9,241 bases of DNA from Abiotrophia sp. HMSC24B09 (GTDB taxonomy: Bacteria; Bacillota; Bacilli; Lactobacillales; Aerococcaceae): the NCBI RefSeq assembly GCF_001815865.1, contig NZ_KV822210.1, positions 268,509 through 277,749 on the forward strand, written 5' to 3'. The position numbers and the translations under genes are program-made. The notes below the pieces were generated by a model. The model was given only the letters and a program-made list of their open reading frames with translations, ran no database searches and was not told the origin of the DNA. Shown piece by piece: positions 1 to 5,699 of this stretch. Position 1 is the first letter of the stretch, and every line of letters starts with the position of its first letter.

Positions 1-32
1 CTAGTGGACCACTTTGAAGAGTGGACCACTAG
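1..32. repeat. Paired palindromic repeat, possible terminator at the window edge
   Basis: The 11-mer AGTGGACCACT occurs at 3-13 and again at 20-30. Each copy is itself a palindrome around its central A, so the two copies also pair with each other. The whole stretch folds as a 13-bp stem with one mismatch and a 6-nt loop. It lies just 3' of the minus-strand flavoprotein gene and could be that gene's terminator, but any T-run on that strand would lie beyond the left edge. A protein-binding site is an alternative reading. Confidence 0.45.
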
Positions 33-56
33 CTCGGGCAGGAAGTTATTAAATGA

Positions 57-1406
57 TCAGCCTTGTAGCTCGAAGCTTTTCCAGGCAGCGTATTGGCCGG
101 CGATGGTGCCGGTCACAAATGCGGCGGTGATGTTGTAGCCACCGGTGTAGCCGTTAATATCCAGGAATTCGCCACAGAAAAAAAGGCCTTGGGTCAGCTT
201 GGACTCCATAGTCTTAGGGTTGACTTCCTTGGTGGAGACGCCGCCCCCAGTCACGAAGCCCTTTTCCAGAGGTTGAGAGCCGGTCGCGCTTAGTGGAAAG
301 GCCGTCATCAGCTGCCAGAGCTGGGCGACTTGGGCGTGGGTCAGCTGCTTGAAGGCTGTCTCTGGCGCTACCCCTAATTGCTGGCAGAGGACCAAGGCCA
401 GGCGCTCAGGCACCCACTGCTTAAGCAAGGTAAGCAGCTGTTTGTCGCGGCCGACCTCTGCCTGAGCGCTCAGTTCAGCCTGCGTCAGGTTAGGCTGGAA
501 GTTGACCGTTAGCAGGCAGGATTCGGCTTCCGGGTGGGCAAAGAGCCACAGGTTGACGTGGCCGGAACAACGTAGGATGGCAGGACCTGAGAAGCCAAAG
601 TGGGTGAAAATCATGTCCATTTGGTGAGTGACGATAGCCTTGGCGGGGGTGCTAGATTGTTTGGTAGGCGTGTTTTCGGCTGTTTGGGCTTGGGGAGAGG
701 TAGAAGGAGCTCCCACTACATCCCAGACTGTCACCGCCACGTCACGCAGGGAGACGCCTTGTAGGGATTTGTCTACAATGAAGCTATCCTGACTCAAGAG
801 TGGAGCTTCGGTAGCATAAAGGCGCTCGATGGTGTGGCCGGCAGCCCGCGCCCAGGCGTAGCCATCGCCGGTGGCCCCGGTCTTAGGATAGGCGCGGCCG
901 CCCACTGCTAGCACCACCGCAGGCGCTAGCACCTCCCGGCCACTAGCCAGTAGGACACCGCGCACCCGGCCGGCTTCCTTGTTCAGAAGCAGGCGCTCAA
1001 CGGGCGCTTCGTACCGGATGGTGACATCTAGGGCCTCCAGCTCAGCCAGCAAGGTATCCAGAATGGTCCGAGCCGAATTAGTCACCGGGAACATGCGGCC
1101 GTGGTCCTCTTCCTTGAGGGCGACGCCCCGGGACTGGAAGAAGTCGATAATGTCATCTTGGTCAAATTGATTGAGAGCTGAATAGAGGAATTTACCGTTG
1201 CCGGGAATGTGGGCAATCAGGTCCTGGCGGCTGGTTCGGTTGGTGACGTTACAGCGCCCGCCACCTGATAGCAGGAGCTTGCGGCCGGGCCGCTTATTCT
1301 TCTCTAGAAGGAGGACGCGGGCCCCTTGGCTGGCGGCATTAATGGCGGCCATGAGGCCACTGGAACCGGCGCCGACCACGAGGACGTCGAAGCTAGGATG
1401 TGTCAT
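57..1406 (-). CDS. HI0933/YhiN-family FAD-dependent flavoprotein
   Basis: A 449-residue cytosolic flavoprotein of the HI0933-like (YhiN, PF03486) family, annotated as NAD(P)/FAD-dependent oxidoreductases whose substrate is generally not known. Seen in the protein: a Rossmann dinucleotide motif GAGSSG at residues 12-17, an acidic residue E35 at the end of the second strand (ribose contact), the family signature GRKLLLSGGGRCNVTN at 41-56, THFGFSGPAIL in the middle, and the C-terminal FAD motif GEFLDINGYTGGYN at about 412-425. It is slightly longer than usual for the family because of a Ser/Thr/Pro/Gln-rich insert at about 232-258. The start is the ATG at 1406, which has AAGGAG seven bases upstream; a TTG 30 bases further upstream is in frame but the ribosome binding site lies inside that extension. 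It diverges from rplM and appears to be an ordinary host gene. Confidence 0.93.
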   Translation of the reverse strand: MTHPSFDVLVVGAGSSGLMAAINAASQGARVLLLEKNKRPGRKLLLSGGGRCNVTNRTSRQDLIAHIPGNGKFLYSALNQFDQDDIIDFFQSRGVALKEEDHGRMFPVTNSARTILDTLLAELEALDVTIRYEAPVERLLLNKEAGRVRGVLLASGREVLAPAVVLAVGGRAYPKTGATGDGYAWARAAGHTIERLYATEAPLLSQDSFIVDKSLQGVSLRDVAVTVWDVVGAPSTSPQAQTAENTPTKQSSTPAKAIVTHQMDMIFTHFGFSGPAILRCSGHVNLWLFAHPEAESCLLTVNFQPNLTQAELSAQAEVGRDKQLLTLLKQWVPERLALVLCQQLGVAPETAFKQLTHAQVAQLWQLMTAFPLSATGSQPLEKGFVTGGGVSTKEVNPKTMESKLTQGLFFCGEFLDINGYTGGYNITAAFVTGTIAGQYAAWKSFELQG

Positions 1407-1445
1407 GTGAATTCTCCTTATAAAAACGTGTTTCAAGTCCCCTTT

Positions 1446-1474
1446 ACTTTACCGTAAGGACGGGCCTAAGTCCA
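1446..1474 (-). promoter_or_regulatory. Possible promoter of the flavoprotein gene
   Basis: On the minus strand TGGACT (1469-1474) and TAAAGT (1446-1451) are 17 bases apart, each matching 4 of 6 consensus positions, and lie 40-70 bases upstream of the ATG at 1406. The match is modest; nothing better was found in the gap. Confidence 0.3.
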
Positions 1475-1531
1475 CCTTTTCGCTGTTATGCGTTTGTAAT
1501 CTTTTTTGGGGGAGGAATTTGGCAAATACTA

Positions 1532-1560
1532 TTGACTTTTGGGGCAAATCACGTTAATAT
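1532..1560 (+). promoter_or_regulatory. Sigma-A-type promoter of rplM-rpsI
   Basis: TTGACT at 1532-1537 and TAATAT at 1555-1560 are separated by exactly 17 bases, close to the consensus for the housekeeping sigma factor. Transcription would start near 1567, directly before the foldable leader of rplM. Confidence 0.85.
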
Positions 1561-1571
1561 GGATAACGGTA

Positions 1572-1620
1572 TTGTTTGCCCCACTATGAGCCCCGGAAAC
1601 TCAATAGTAATGTCAAACAA
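1572..1620 (+). promoter_or_regulatory. L13 leader RNA (autoregulatory leader of rplM)
   Basis: The leader between the promoter and rplM folds into two nested stems. TTGTTTG (1572-1578) pairs perfectly with CAAACAA (1614-1620). Inside, CTAT+GAG (1584-1590) pairs with CTC (1600-1602) and ATAG (1604-1607) with one bulged A, closing on a CCCCGGAAA loop. Position and shape fit the Firmicutes L13 leader family, in which the ribosomal protein is thought to bind its own mRNA and limit expression. The assignment is from recall of the family and not from a covariance search. Confidence 0.75.
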
Positions 1621-1646
1621 CTAGATTTATATTGGAGGAAACTATC

Positions 1647-2090
1647 GTGCGTACAACATACATGGCTAAGAAAAACGAAGTTGAACGTAACTGGGTGCTT
1701 GTAGACGCAACAGATGTCCCATTGGGTCGTTTGTCTGCTGTAGTGGCATCAATTTTACGTGGTAAAAACAAACCGACTTACACCCCTCACGTTGACACGG
1801 GTGACTTTGTCGTAATCGTCAATGCTGATAAGGTAGCCTTGACCGGTAAGAAAGCAACCGACAAGATTTACTACCGTCACACTGGCCACCCAGGTGGTTT
1901 GAAACAAATCACTGCTGGTGAATTACGTGAAAAGAACCCAGTTCGTTTGGTAGAACAATCTATCAAAGGGATGTTACCAAGCAACCGCTTAGGTCGTCGT
2001 CAATTCACTAAATTACATGTCTACGCTGGTGCTGAGCACAATCATGCTGCTCAACAACCTCAAGCATTGGACATCCAATCATTAATTTAA
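1647..2090 (+). CDS. rplM: Large ribosomal subunit protein L13 (uL13)
   Basis: A 147-residue ribosomal protein that binds 23S rRNA early in 50S assembly. The sequence matches L13 end to end: [16 protein letters not shown] at the N-terminus, [33 protein letters not shown], the [12 protein letters not shown] loop, VKGMLP-type [12 protein letters not shown], and the [17 protein letters not shown] tail. The GTG at 1647 is chosen because GGAGGA (1634-1639) lies seven bases before it and L13 proteins of this group start MRTTYMAK. A TTG at 1632 is in frame but overlaps that ribosome binding site. It is the first gene of a two-gene operon with rpsI, 13 bases downstream, and is probably autoregulated through the L13 leader. 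Confidence 0.98.
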   Translation: MRTTYMAKKNEVERNWVLVDATDVPLGRLSAVVASILRGKNKPTYTPHVDTGDFVVIVNADKVALTGKKATDKIYYRHTGHPGGLKQITAGELREKNPVRLVEQSIKGMLPSNRLGRRQFTKLHVYAGAEHNHAAQQPQALDIQSLI

Positions 2091-2103
2091 GGAGGGAACC
2101 ACA

Positions 2104-2496
2104 TTGTCTAAAGCACAATACTTAGGTACAGGTCGTCGTAAAAACTCTGTTGCTCGTGTACGTTTAGTGCCCGGAACTGGTGTATTCACTGTCAATGGTC
2201 GTACATTGGAAGAATACATTCCATTCCCTCACTTACACGAAGTAATCAAACAACCATTCGCTGTGACTGAAACTCTCGGTCAATACGACGTATTGGTGAA
2301 CGCTAACGGTGGTGGCTTCAACGGCCAATCCGGTGCAATCCGTCACGGTATCGCACGCGCGCTCTTAACTGTTGATCCTGACTTCCGTCCAGCTCTGAAG
2401 GCTGCAGGTCTCTTGACCCGTGACCCACGTATGGTTGAACGTAAGAAGCCAGGTCTTAAGAAAGCTCGTAAAGCTTCTCAATTCTCAAAACGTTAA
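2104..2496 (+). CDS. rpsI: Small ribosomal subunit protein S9 (uS9)
   Basis: A 130-residue 30S protein whose basic C-terminal tail reaches the P-site tRNA. Diagnostic stretches are [19 protein letters not shown] at the start, [20 protein letters not shown] in the middle, and the invariant tail [27 protein letters not shown] sequence ending in SKR. The start is a TTG at 2104 with GGAGGG seven bases upstream; no better start exists. It is translated with rplM and closed by a strong terminator. The 3' end of rpsI is an integration site known for some streptococcal integrative elements, and here the integrase gene of a mobile element begins only about 150 bp downstream, so the intact tail may be regenerated by the insertion. 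Confidence 0.98.
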   Translation: MSKAQYLGTGRRKNSVARVRLVPGTGVFTVNGRTLEEYIPFPHLHEVIKQPFAVTETLGQYDVLVNANGGGFNGQSGAIRHGIARALLTVDPDFRPALKAAGLLTRDPRMVERKKPGLKKARKASQFSKR

Positions 2497-2525
2497 TCAA
2501 TACGATTATATCAACGTTTGTGGAG

Positions 2526-2555
2526 CACCCTACACTCTGTGTGGGGTGTTTTTTT
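2526..2555 (+). terminator. Rho-independent terminator of rplM-rpsI
   Basis: CACCCTACAC (2526-2535) pairs with GTGTGGGGTG (2539-2548) through ten base pairs including one T-G wobble and a TCT loop, followed by seven T residues (2549-2555). It lies 30 bases after the rpsI stop codon. Confidence 0.93.
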
Positions 2556-2568
2556 GTGCTTAAAAATA

Positions 2569-2646
2569 GGGAATGACTTACCGTTTGACTTACCGCTTAG
2601 TTAGTGAATAATAGTGGTAACGGTAAGGCATTCCCATTTGCCTTAC
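2569..2646. repeat. Candidate integrase arm-type sites at the element's left end
   Basis: Four copies of a TG(A/C)CTTACCG motif cluster between the rpsI terminator and the integrase stop: 2574-2583 and 2586-2595 on the plus strand (TGACTTACCG), 2621-2630 on the minus strand (TGCCTTACCG), and a partial TGCCTTAC at 2639-2646. Two of them lie in a 15-bp inverted repeat (2569-2583 with 2621-2635, one mismatch). Tyrosine integrases with an N-terminal arm-binding domain use such short repeats close to the crossover site, so this is probably the attL arm region. A converging terminator is a second possible use. The crossover core is not identified. Confidence 0.6.
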
Positions 2647-3792
2647 TTATTTTTCTACAAAATTTGCGAAGTCTGACCCGATAGAGCCCATACGGTCTTT
2701 ATTGATATGAGAGTATACTTCCATAACCATATCGCTGTTTTCGTGTCCTAGACGCTTCTGAACTTCCTTTATTGGAATACCGGACTCAATCAACAGAGTA
2801 CAGTGCGTGTGGCGTAAGCCGTGGACTGTGATATAGTCGATATCTGACTTCTTCCGTAACTTCTTGAGCAGGGCATAGGGGTAGCCCGCATACTGAAAGT
2901 TATTGTTCTCATCGGAAATGATGAACTGTTCCTTGGAGAAAATATTGAAGCCTAGGGAAGAAAGTATCTTTCTTTGCTCTTTCTTCCACCGCTTAAGCAC
3001 GTTGATAGTGACCGGGTCTAAGGAGATTTCGCGTTGACTAGCAGGAGTCTTCGGTGTCTGTAGAATACGTTTATAGTCTTCGCCTCGTGCAACAGATCGT
3101 CTCACGGTCAGAGTACCCTTAGACTCGTTGAAGTCAGTCCATTTGAGACCAACGACTTCACCTTCACGCATGCCGGTAAAGGCAATGATACGAAAGACAA
3201 CGCTAGCTTGAGGGTCGCCCAGTTCCTCCACACATTCTAGAAAGTAGAGGAGTTGCTGACGGCTATAATAGGGTGCCTCGTACTTGCGTTCGTCTATCTT
3301 AAGGCGACGCTTGGGGCGAATAGTATCTTTCATAGGGTTGTCTCGAATGAGTTGGAGGTGTACCCGCGCGTATTCAAGAATACGAGAAGCAAGTCCTATC
3401 ATATTAGAGTAATTCTTATAGTTTGAATACCAATGGTTCACAGCTTCTTGGCAGAGCTGAGGCGTTATTTGTTTCACGCGCATATCTCCCAATTTTGGTA
3501 AGATATAGCGATTGATAATGAAGAGTTGGGAGGTAAAGGTACTCTCCTTAACGGTTAGGCGATAAGTTTCTAGCCATTCATCACAGACTTCTTCAAAGGT
3601 AACACTAGTCCCGCCGGATTTTATACGCTTTTCGGTCAAGCGTCTTGTACCAGCTAAATAGGCCTGTTTCTCTGTACTAAAGCCACGAAGCGTTGTATTA
3701 CGCTTCTTTCCAGTGAGTGGGTCGCGCCCAAGGTGAATGTCCACCCTCCAGGCCGTCTCCCCATTTTTCTTGCGATACTTACTAACTTTCAT
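2647..3792 (-). CDS. int: Tyrosine site-specific integrase
   Basis: A 381-residue phage/ICE-type tyrosine recombinase that would integrate and excise the element. Order of domains: an N-terminal arm-DNA-binding (AP2-like) domain at about residues 3-55, a core-binding SAM-like domain at about 63-165, and the catalytic domain at 175-375. Catalytic residues by motif, counted from the chosen start: R209 (TGMREGEV), K248 (TPKTPAS), H324 and R327 (HGLRHTH), H350 (LGHENSDM) and the nucleophile Y360 (VYSH). All are present, so it should be active. The start at 3792 is preferred to the ATG at 3801 because the ribosome binding site AAAGG abuts the latter. It ends facing the attachment region beside rpsI and follows the repressor gene on the same strand, suggesting cotranscription. 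Confidence 0.95.
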   Translation of the reverse strand: MKVSKYRKKNGETAWRVDIHLGRDPLTGKKRNTTLRGFSTEKQAYLAGTRRLTEKRIKSGGTSVTFEEVCDEWLETYRLTVKESTFTSQLFIINRYILPKLGDMRVKQITPQLCQEAVNHWYSNYKNYSNMIGLASRILEYARVHLQLIRDNPMKDTIRPKRRLKIDERKYEAPYYSRQQLLYFLECVEELGDPQASVVFRIIAFTGMREGEVVGLKWTDFNESKGTLTVRRSVARGEDYKRILQTPKTPASQREISLDPVTINVLKRWKKEQRKILSSLGFNIFSKEQFIISDENNNFQYAGYPYALLKKLRKKSDIDYITVHGLRHTHCTLLIESGIPIKEVQKRLGHENSDMVMEVYSHINKDRMGSIGSDFANFVEK

Positions 3793-3810
3793 TTCATTCA
3801 TCCTTTCGTG

Positions 3811-3824
3811 GCCATCCGCTAGGC
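3811..3824. repeat. First copy of a 14-bp exact repeat
   Basis: GCCATCCGCTAGGC lies in the 5' leader of the integrase gene and recurs exactly at 5199-5212, just after the excisionase-like gene. The two copies bracket the repressor-Cro-excisionase block. Role unknown; a shared protein-binding site is one possibility. Confidence 0.5.
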
Positions 3825-3851
3825 TAGAAAAGAATGATGCCTTATCTGAGG

Positions 3852-4472
3852 TTAGTTCGGTGTATTAAGCGTATAAATCACACGCCCGATGATGCGGGCT
3901 ACTTGCTCGGCCGTGTAGACCGTGGCACTTGGATCTAGGGGTTTATAGATTACCTGGTCGCCCAGGGTATCCATGATGCGAATCAGCGGGTGTTCGATGC
4001 CGGTCACGAATAAGGCTAGGCGGTCGCCTACCTTAGGCTTGGCTTGCTGATTGACGAAGATTAGGCTGTCCTTTTGGATCTCAGGTAGCATGCTGTCGTC
4101 CTTGGAATAGAGGGTGACATAGCTATCAGGGTTCATGAGGAACTTCAAGGGGTCTTTCTCGCTTGAATAGACCAGGCGATTGGTCTCGCTTAGGCCGTCC
4201 ACCACGGACAAATTCTTCTTGTGGCGAATAAGGCGCGAGCTAGTGGCCTTATGGTTGCCTTTGCGCTTGCTATCCTTGTCGTCAGACCAACCTACTAGGT
4301 AGGCGGGAGAGACATTCAGGGCATCGGCCAATTTCTCTACCACATCCACACGAGCTTTTTCCAATGAAAAACGCTCGTAACGGGACACAGCTGATTTCTC
4401 AATCTGGGCCATTTGGGTCAGTTGTTTTTGCGACAAATCTCTTGATTCCCTTATTTTTCTTAATCTGCTCAA
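3852..4472 (-). CDS. CI-type repressor: HTH plus LexA-like S24 domain
   Basis: A 206-residue master repressor candidate. Residues about 3-60 form an XRE helix-turn-helix (recognition region SQKQLTQMAQIEKSAVSRYE, 14-33); 61-100 is a charged linker; about 110-206 is an S24/LexA-like dimerisation domain. Ser127 in DDSMLP fits the catalytic serine. The position expected for the catalytic lysine, 37-38 residues later in LIRIM, is Arg165, and the pair where LexA has Ala-Gly reads Asp92-Gly93. Self-cleavage is therefore doubtful (inference). The TTG at 4472 is chosen because GGAGG lies ten bases upstream and because the promoter -10 overlaps the only upstream ATG, which would precede the transcript start. 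It diverges from the Cro-like gene and is followed after 59 bp by int. Confidence 0.9.
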   Translation of the reverse strand: MSRLRKIRESRDLSQKQLTQMAQIEKSAVSRYERFSLEKARVDVVEKLADALNVSPAYLVGWSDDKDSKRKGNHKATSSRLIRHKKNLSVVDGLSETNRLVYSSEKDPLKFLMNPDSYVTLYSKDDSMLPEIQKDSLIFVNQQAKPKVGDRLALFVTGIEHPLIRIMDTLGDQVIYKPLDPSATVYTAEQVARIIGRVIYTLNTPN

Positions 4473-4512
4473 GTTTCTTTCACCTCCTGCATTTGGAACT
4501 ATTTCCACACTC

Positions 4513-4541
4513 ATTATACTCCTAAAGCCTGTTAAGTGCAA
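4513..4541 (-). promoter_or_regulatory. Promoter of the repressor gene (leftward)
   Basis: On the minus strand TTGCAC (4536-4541) and a perfect TATAAT (4513-4518) are 17 bases apart. The -35 box forms the centre of the palindromic operator at 4529-4548, so the repressor can probably regulate its own synthesis. Confidence 0.8.
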
Positions 4542-4548
4542 TTAACAG
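4529..4548. promoter_or_regulatory. Operator O1, palindromic repressor site
   Basis: CTGTTAAGTGCAATTAACAG is a 20-bp inverted repeat with perfect 7-bp arms CTGTTAA/TTAACAG around six central bases. It covers the -35 box of the leftward repressor promoter. A related copy lies at 7442-7461 and a weaker one at 4594-4613. Confidence 0.7.
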
Positions 4549-4573
4549 CTTTTAAATTTCGAATAAAAAACGC

Positions 4574-4602
4574 GTGACAAAGGTTGATAATGGGTGTATA
4601 TT
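4574..4602 (+). promoter_or_regulatory. Rightward early promoter
   Basis: GTGACA (4574-4579) and TATATT (4597-4602) are 17 bases apart and would start transcription near 4609, ahead of the Cro-like gene and the following replication genes. The -10 box is overlapped by the weaker operator at 4594-4613. Confidence 0.65.
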
Positions 4603-4613
4603 GTAATTAACAA
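4594..4613. promoter_or_regulatory. Operator O2, degenerate repressor site
   Basis: With the same 7-6-7 spacing as O1 this reads GTGTATA-TTGTAA-TTAACAA: the right arm matches at six of seven positions and the left at four of seven, and AATTAACA is shared exactly. It covers the -10 box of the rightward promoter, where bound repressor would block it. Confidence 0.45.
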
Positions 4614-4645
4614 GAAAACGTTTTACATAAAAAGGGGGAATTATT

Positions 4646-4888
4646 ATGCGAGATCACATTAACCAGAAGCTTCTGGTTGAAGAGATGATGAAATGTCGTT
4701 ACTCGCAGAGCGATTTAGCTGAACGGTCAGGCGTTAGTCGTACCACCATCAGCAAAATAACTTGCTATCGCTGTTATCCGTCATTGGACGTGGCAGTTGC
4801 CATTGCCAGAGCCCTCAAATTACCTGATCAGGTATTACTACAAATCTTCTTCAGGCGAGAGGGTGACAAGACTAAGCGCTCGGCTTGA
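4646..4888 (+). CDS. Cro-like XRE-family regulator
   Basis: An 80-residue single-domain DNA-binding protein. The helix-turn-helix is at about residues 19-40 (YSQSDLAERSGVSRTTISKI), followed by the conserved second half PSLDVAVAIARALKLP. Its size, lack of a sensor domain and position divergent from the repressor gene are those of a Cro-type switch protein that antagonises or tunes the repressor. The ATG at 4646 has GGGGG seven bases upstream. It is the first gene of a rightward operon that continues through the replication genes. Cys39, Cys43 and nearby residues are too few to suggest metal binding. The exact role (Cro or early activator) cannot be told from sequence. Confidence 0.85.
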   Translation: MRDHINQKLLVEEMMKCRYSQSDLAERSGVSRTTISKITCYRCYPSLDVAVAIARALKLPDQVLLQIFFRREGDKTKRSA

Positions 4889-4904
4889 AAGTCGGTGATA
4901 CTAG

Positions 4905-5195
4905 ATGCCTACACAATCTGATGCCTTAATGAGTCAATTAGCTGATTATCTTTGGGAGAATTATGCGGGGAAAATGAATGACCTGCTTGCTACACTATCC
5001 CAACGTGTCAGTCAGTTAGAGGCGAGTCAACACAAGGCTTATCTGACACAACATGAAGTCATGGAGACCTTCGGTATCGGCCATCGCACCCTCAAGACAT
5101 GGGTGGCTAATGGTCTGCCGGAAATCTGGCTAGGGAACAGAGTCTACTATGACAGAAATGATTTGCAGCACTATATGGAGACACAGAAAATCTAA
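4905..5195 (+). CDS. Excisionase-like helix-turn-helix protein
   Basis: A 96-residue protein with a predicted helical or coiled-coil N-terminus (about 8-43, LLATLSQRVSQLEASQ) and a C-terminal winged HTH of the excisionase/MerR-like HTH_17 type (45-92). The HTH carries the usual pattern: YLTQHEVMETFGIGHRTLKTW, then NGLPEIWLGNRVYYDRNDLQHYM. Such proteins in integrative elements are directionality factors that bend attachment-site DNA with the integrase, or regulators. The operon position after Cro fits either role. The ATG at 4905 has only a weak GGTGA-like ribosome binding site, and the gene begins 16 bp after the Cro-like stop, so translation may be coupled. The next gene has a similar layout, suggesting related DNA-binding proteins. 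Confidence 0.75.
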   Translation: MPTQSDALMSQLADYLWENYAGKMNDLLATLSQRVSQLEASQHKAYLTQHEVMETFGIGHRTLKTWVANGLPEIWLGNRVYYDRNDLQHYMETQKI

Positions 5196-5198
5196 GAA

Positions 5199-5212
5199 GC
5201 CATCCGCTAGGC
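5199..5212. repeat. Second copy of the 14-bp exact repeat
   Basis: GCCATCCGCTAGGC, identical to 3811-3824, four bases after the stop codon of the excisionase-like gene. It is in the short gap before the coiled-coil protein gene. Confidence 0.5.
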
Positions 5213-5273
5213 CCAGTAGACTGCAAGTATATAAGTTCAAAGATTAACATATCAAATCAGGGAGGGACCCCAA

Positions 5274-5699
5274 ATGGAAAAGAAACTGCAAGCGCGTATC
5301 TATGACTTGGAGGTTGAAAGAGCCAAGCTGGCTGACAAGCTCCAACATCTAGAGAAGAAAGTAGCCCGTATGGAGACTGAAGTGTCAACGGCCTATGTGA
5401 CGCCAGCCGTTGCGAGCGCTCTAGACTTAACCCGCAAAACCAAGATAACGCAAATTCTCGGCGGGCCCAATGCCCCCGCCTATCGCAACCTTCGCTTACG
5501 CTATCAGGTCTTTCAAGAAGCTGAAGCCGATTTTAAGCTCTGCTTTGAAGTGCCTCGCTACCACATGGTCAAGATGGATCAGAAGGACACAGTCGTCGCA
5601 TTCTGGCAACGTTGGATTCCGTCAGATGCCTTAACTCGTGCTATTCTCAATGCGAATGGGGTGCCGGTACCTATGGGAGATGAGCCCCATGCCAATTAA
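5274..5699 (+). CDS. Coiled-coil protein of unknown function, early operon
   Basis: A 141-residue protein I do not recognise as a named family. Residues 2-37 form a clear heptad-type charged coiled coil (LQARIYDLEVERAKLADKL and on). After it, AYVTPAVASALDLTRKTKITQIL (40-62) resembles an HTH and lines up in layout with the excisionase-like gene before it. The rest is mixed helix and strand with RYHMVKMDQKDTVVAFWQRW at 95-114. It is probably a soluble DNA-binding or replication-accessory protein (inference). The ATG at 5274 has a strong GGGAGGG seven bases upstream. The 3' end overlaps the replisome organizer gene by 11 bp, implying translational coupling. Confidence 0.75.
   Translation: MEKKLQARIYDLEVERAKLADKLQHLEKKVARMETEVSTAYVTPAVASALDLTRKTKITQILGGPNAPAYRNLRLRYQVFQEAEADFKLCFEVPRYHMVKMDQKDTVVAFWQRWIPSDALTRAILNANGVPVPMGDEPHAN

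Noticed and set aside
93..1410. Plus-strand ORFs opposite the flavoprotein gene
   Set aside because: Antisense shadows of a conserved gene, without ribosome binding sites.
4618..4626. AAAACGTTTT near the early promoter as a copy of the rpsI tail (attachment core)
   Set aside because: Only a few A/T-rich bases match and it is internal to the element.
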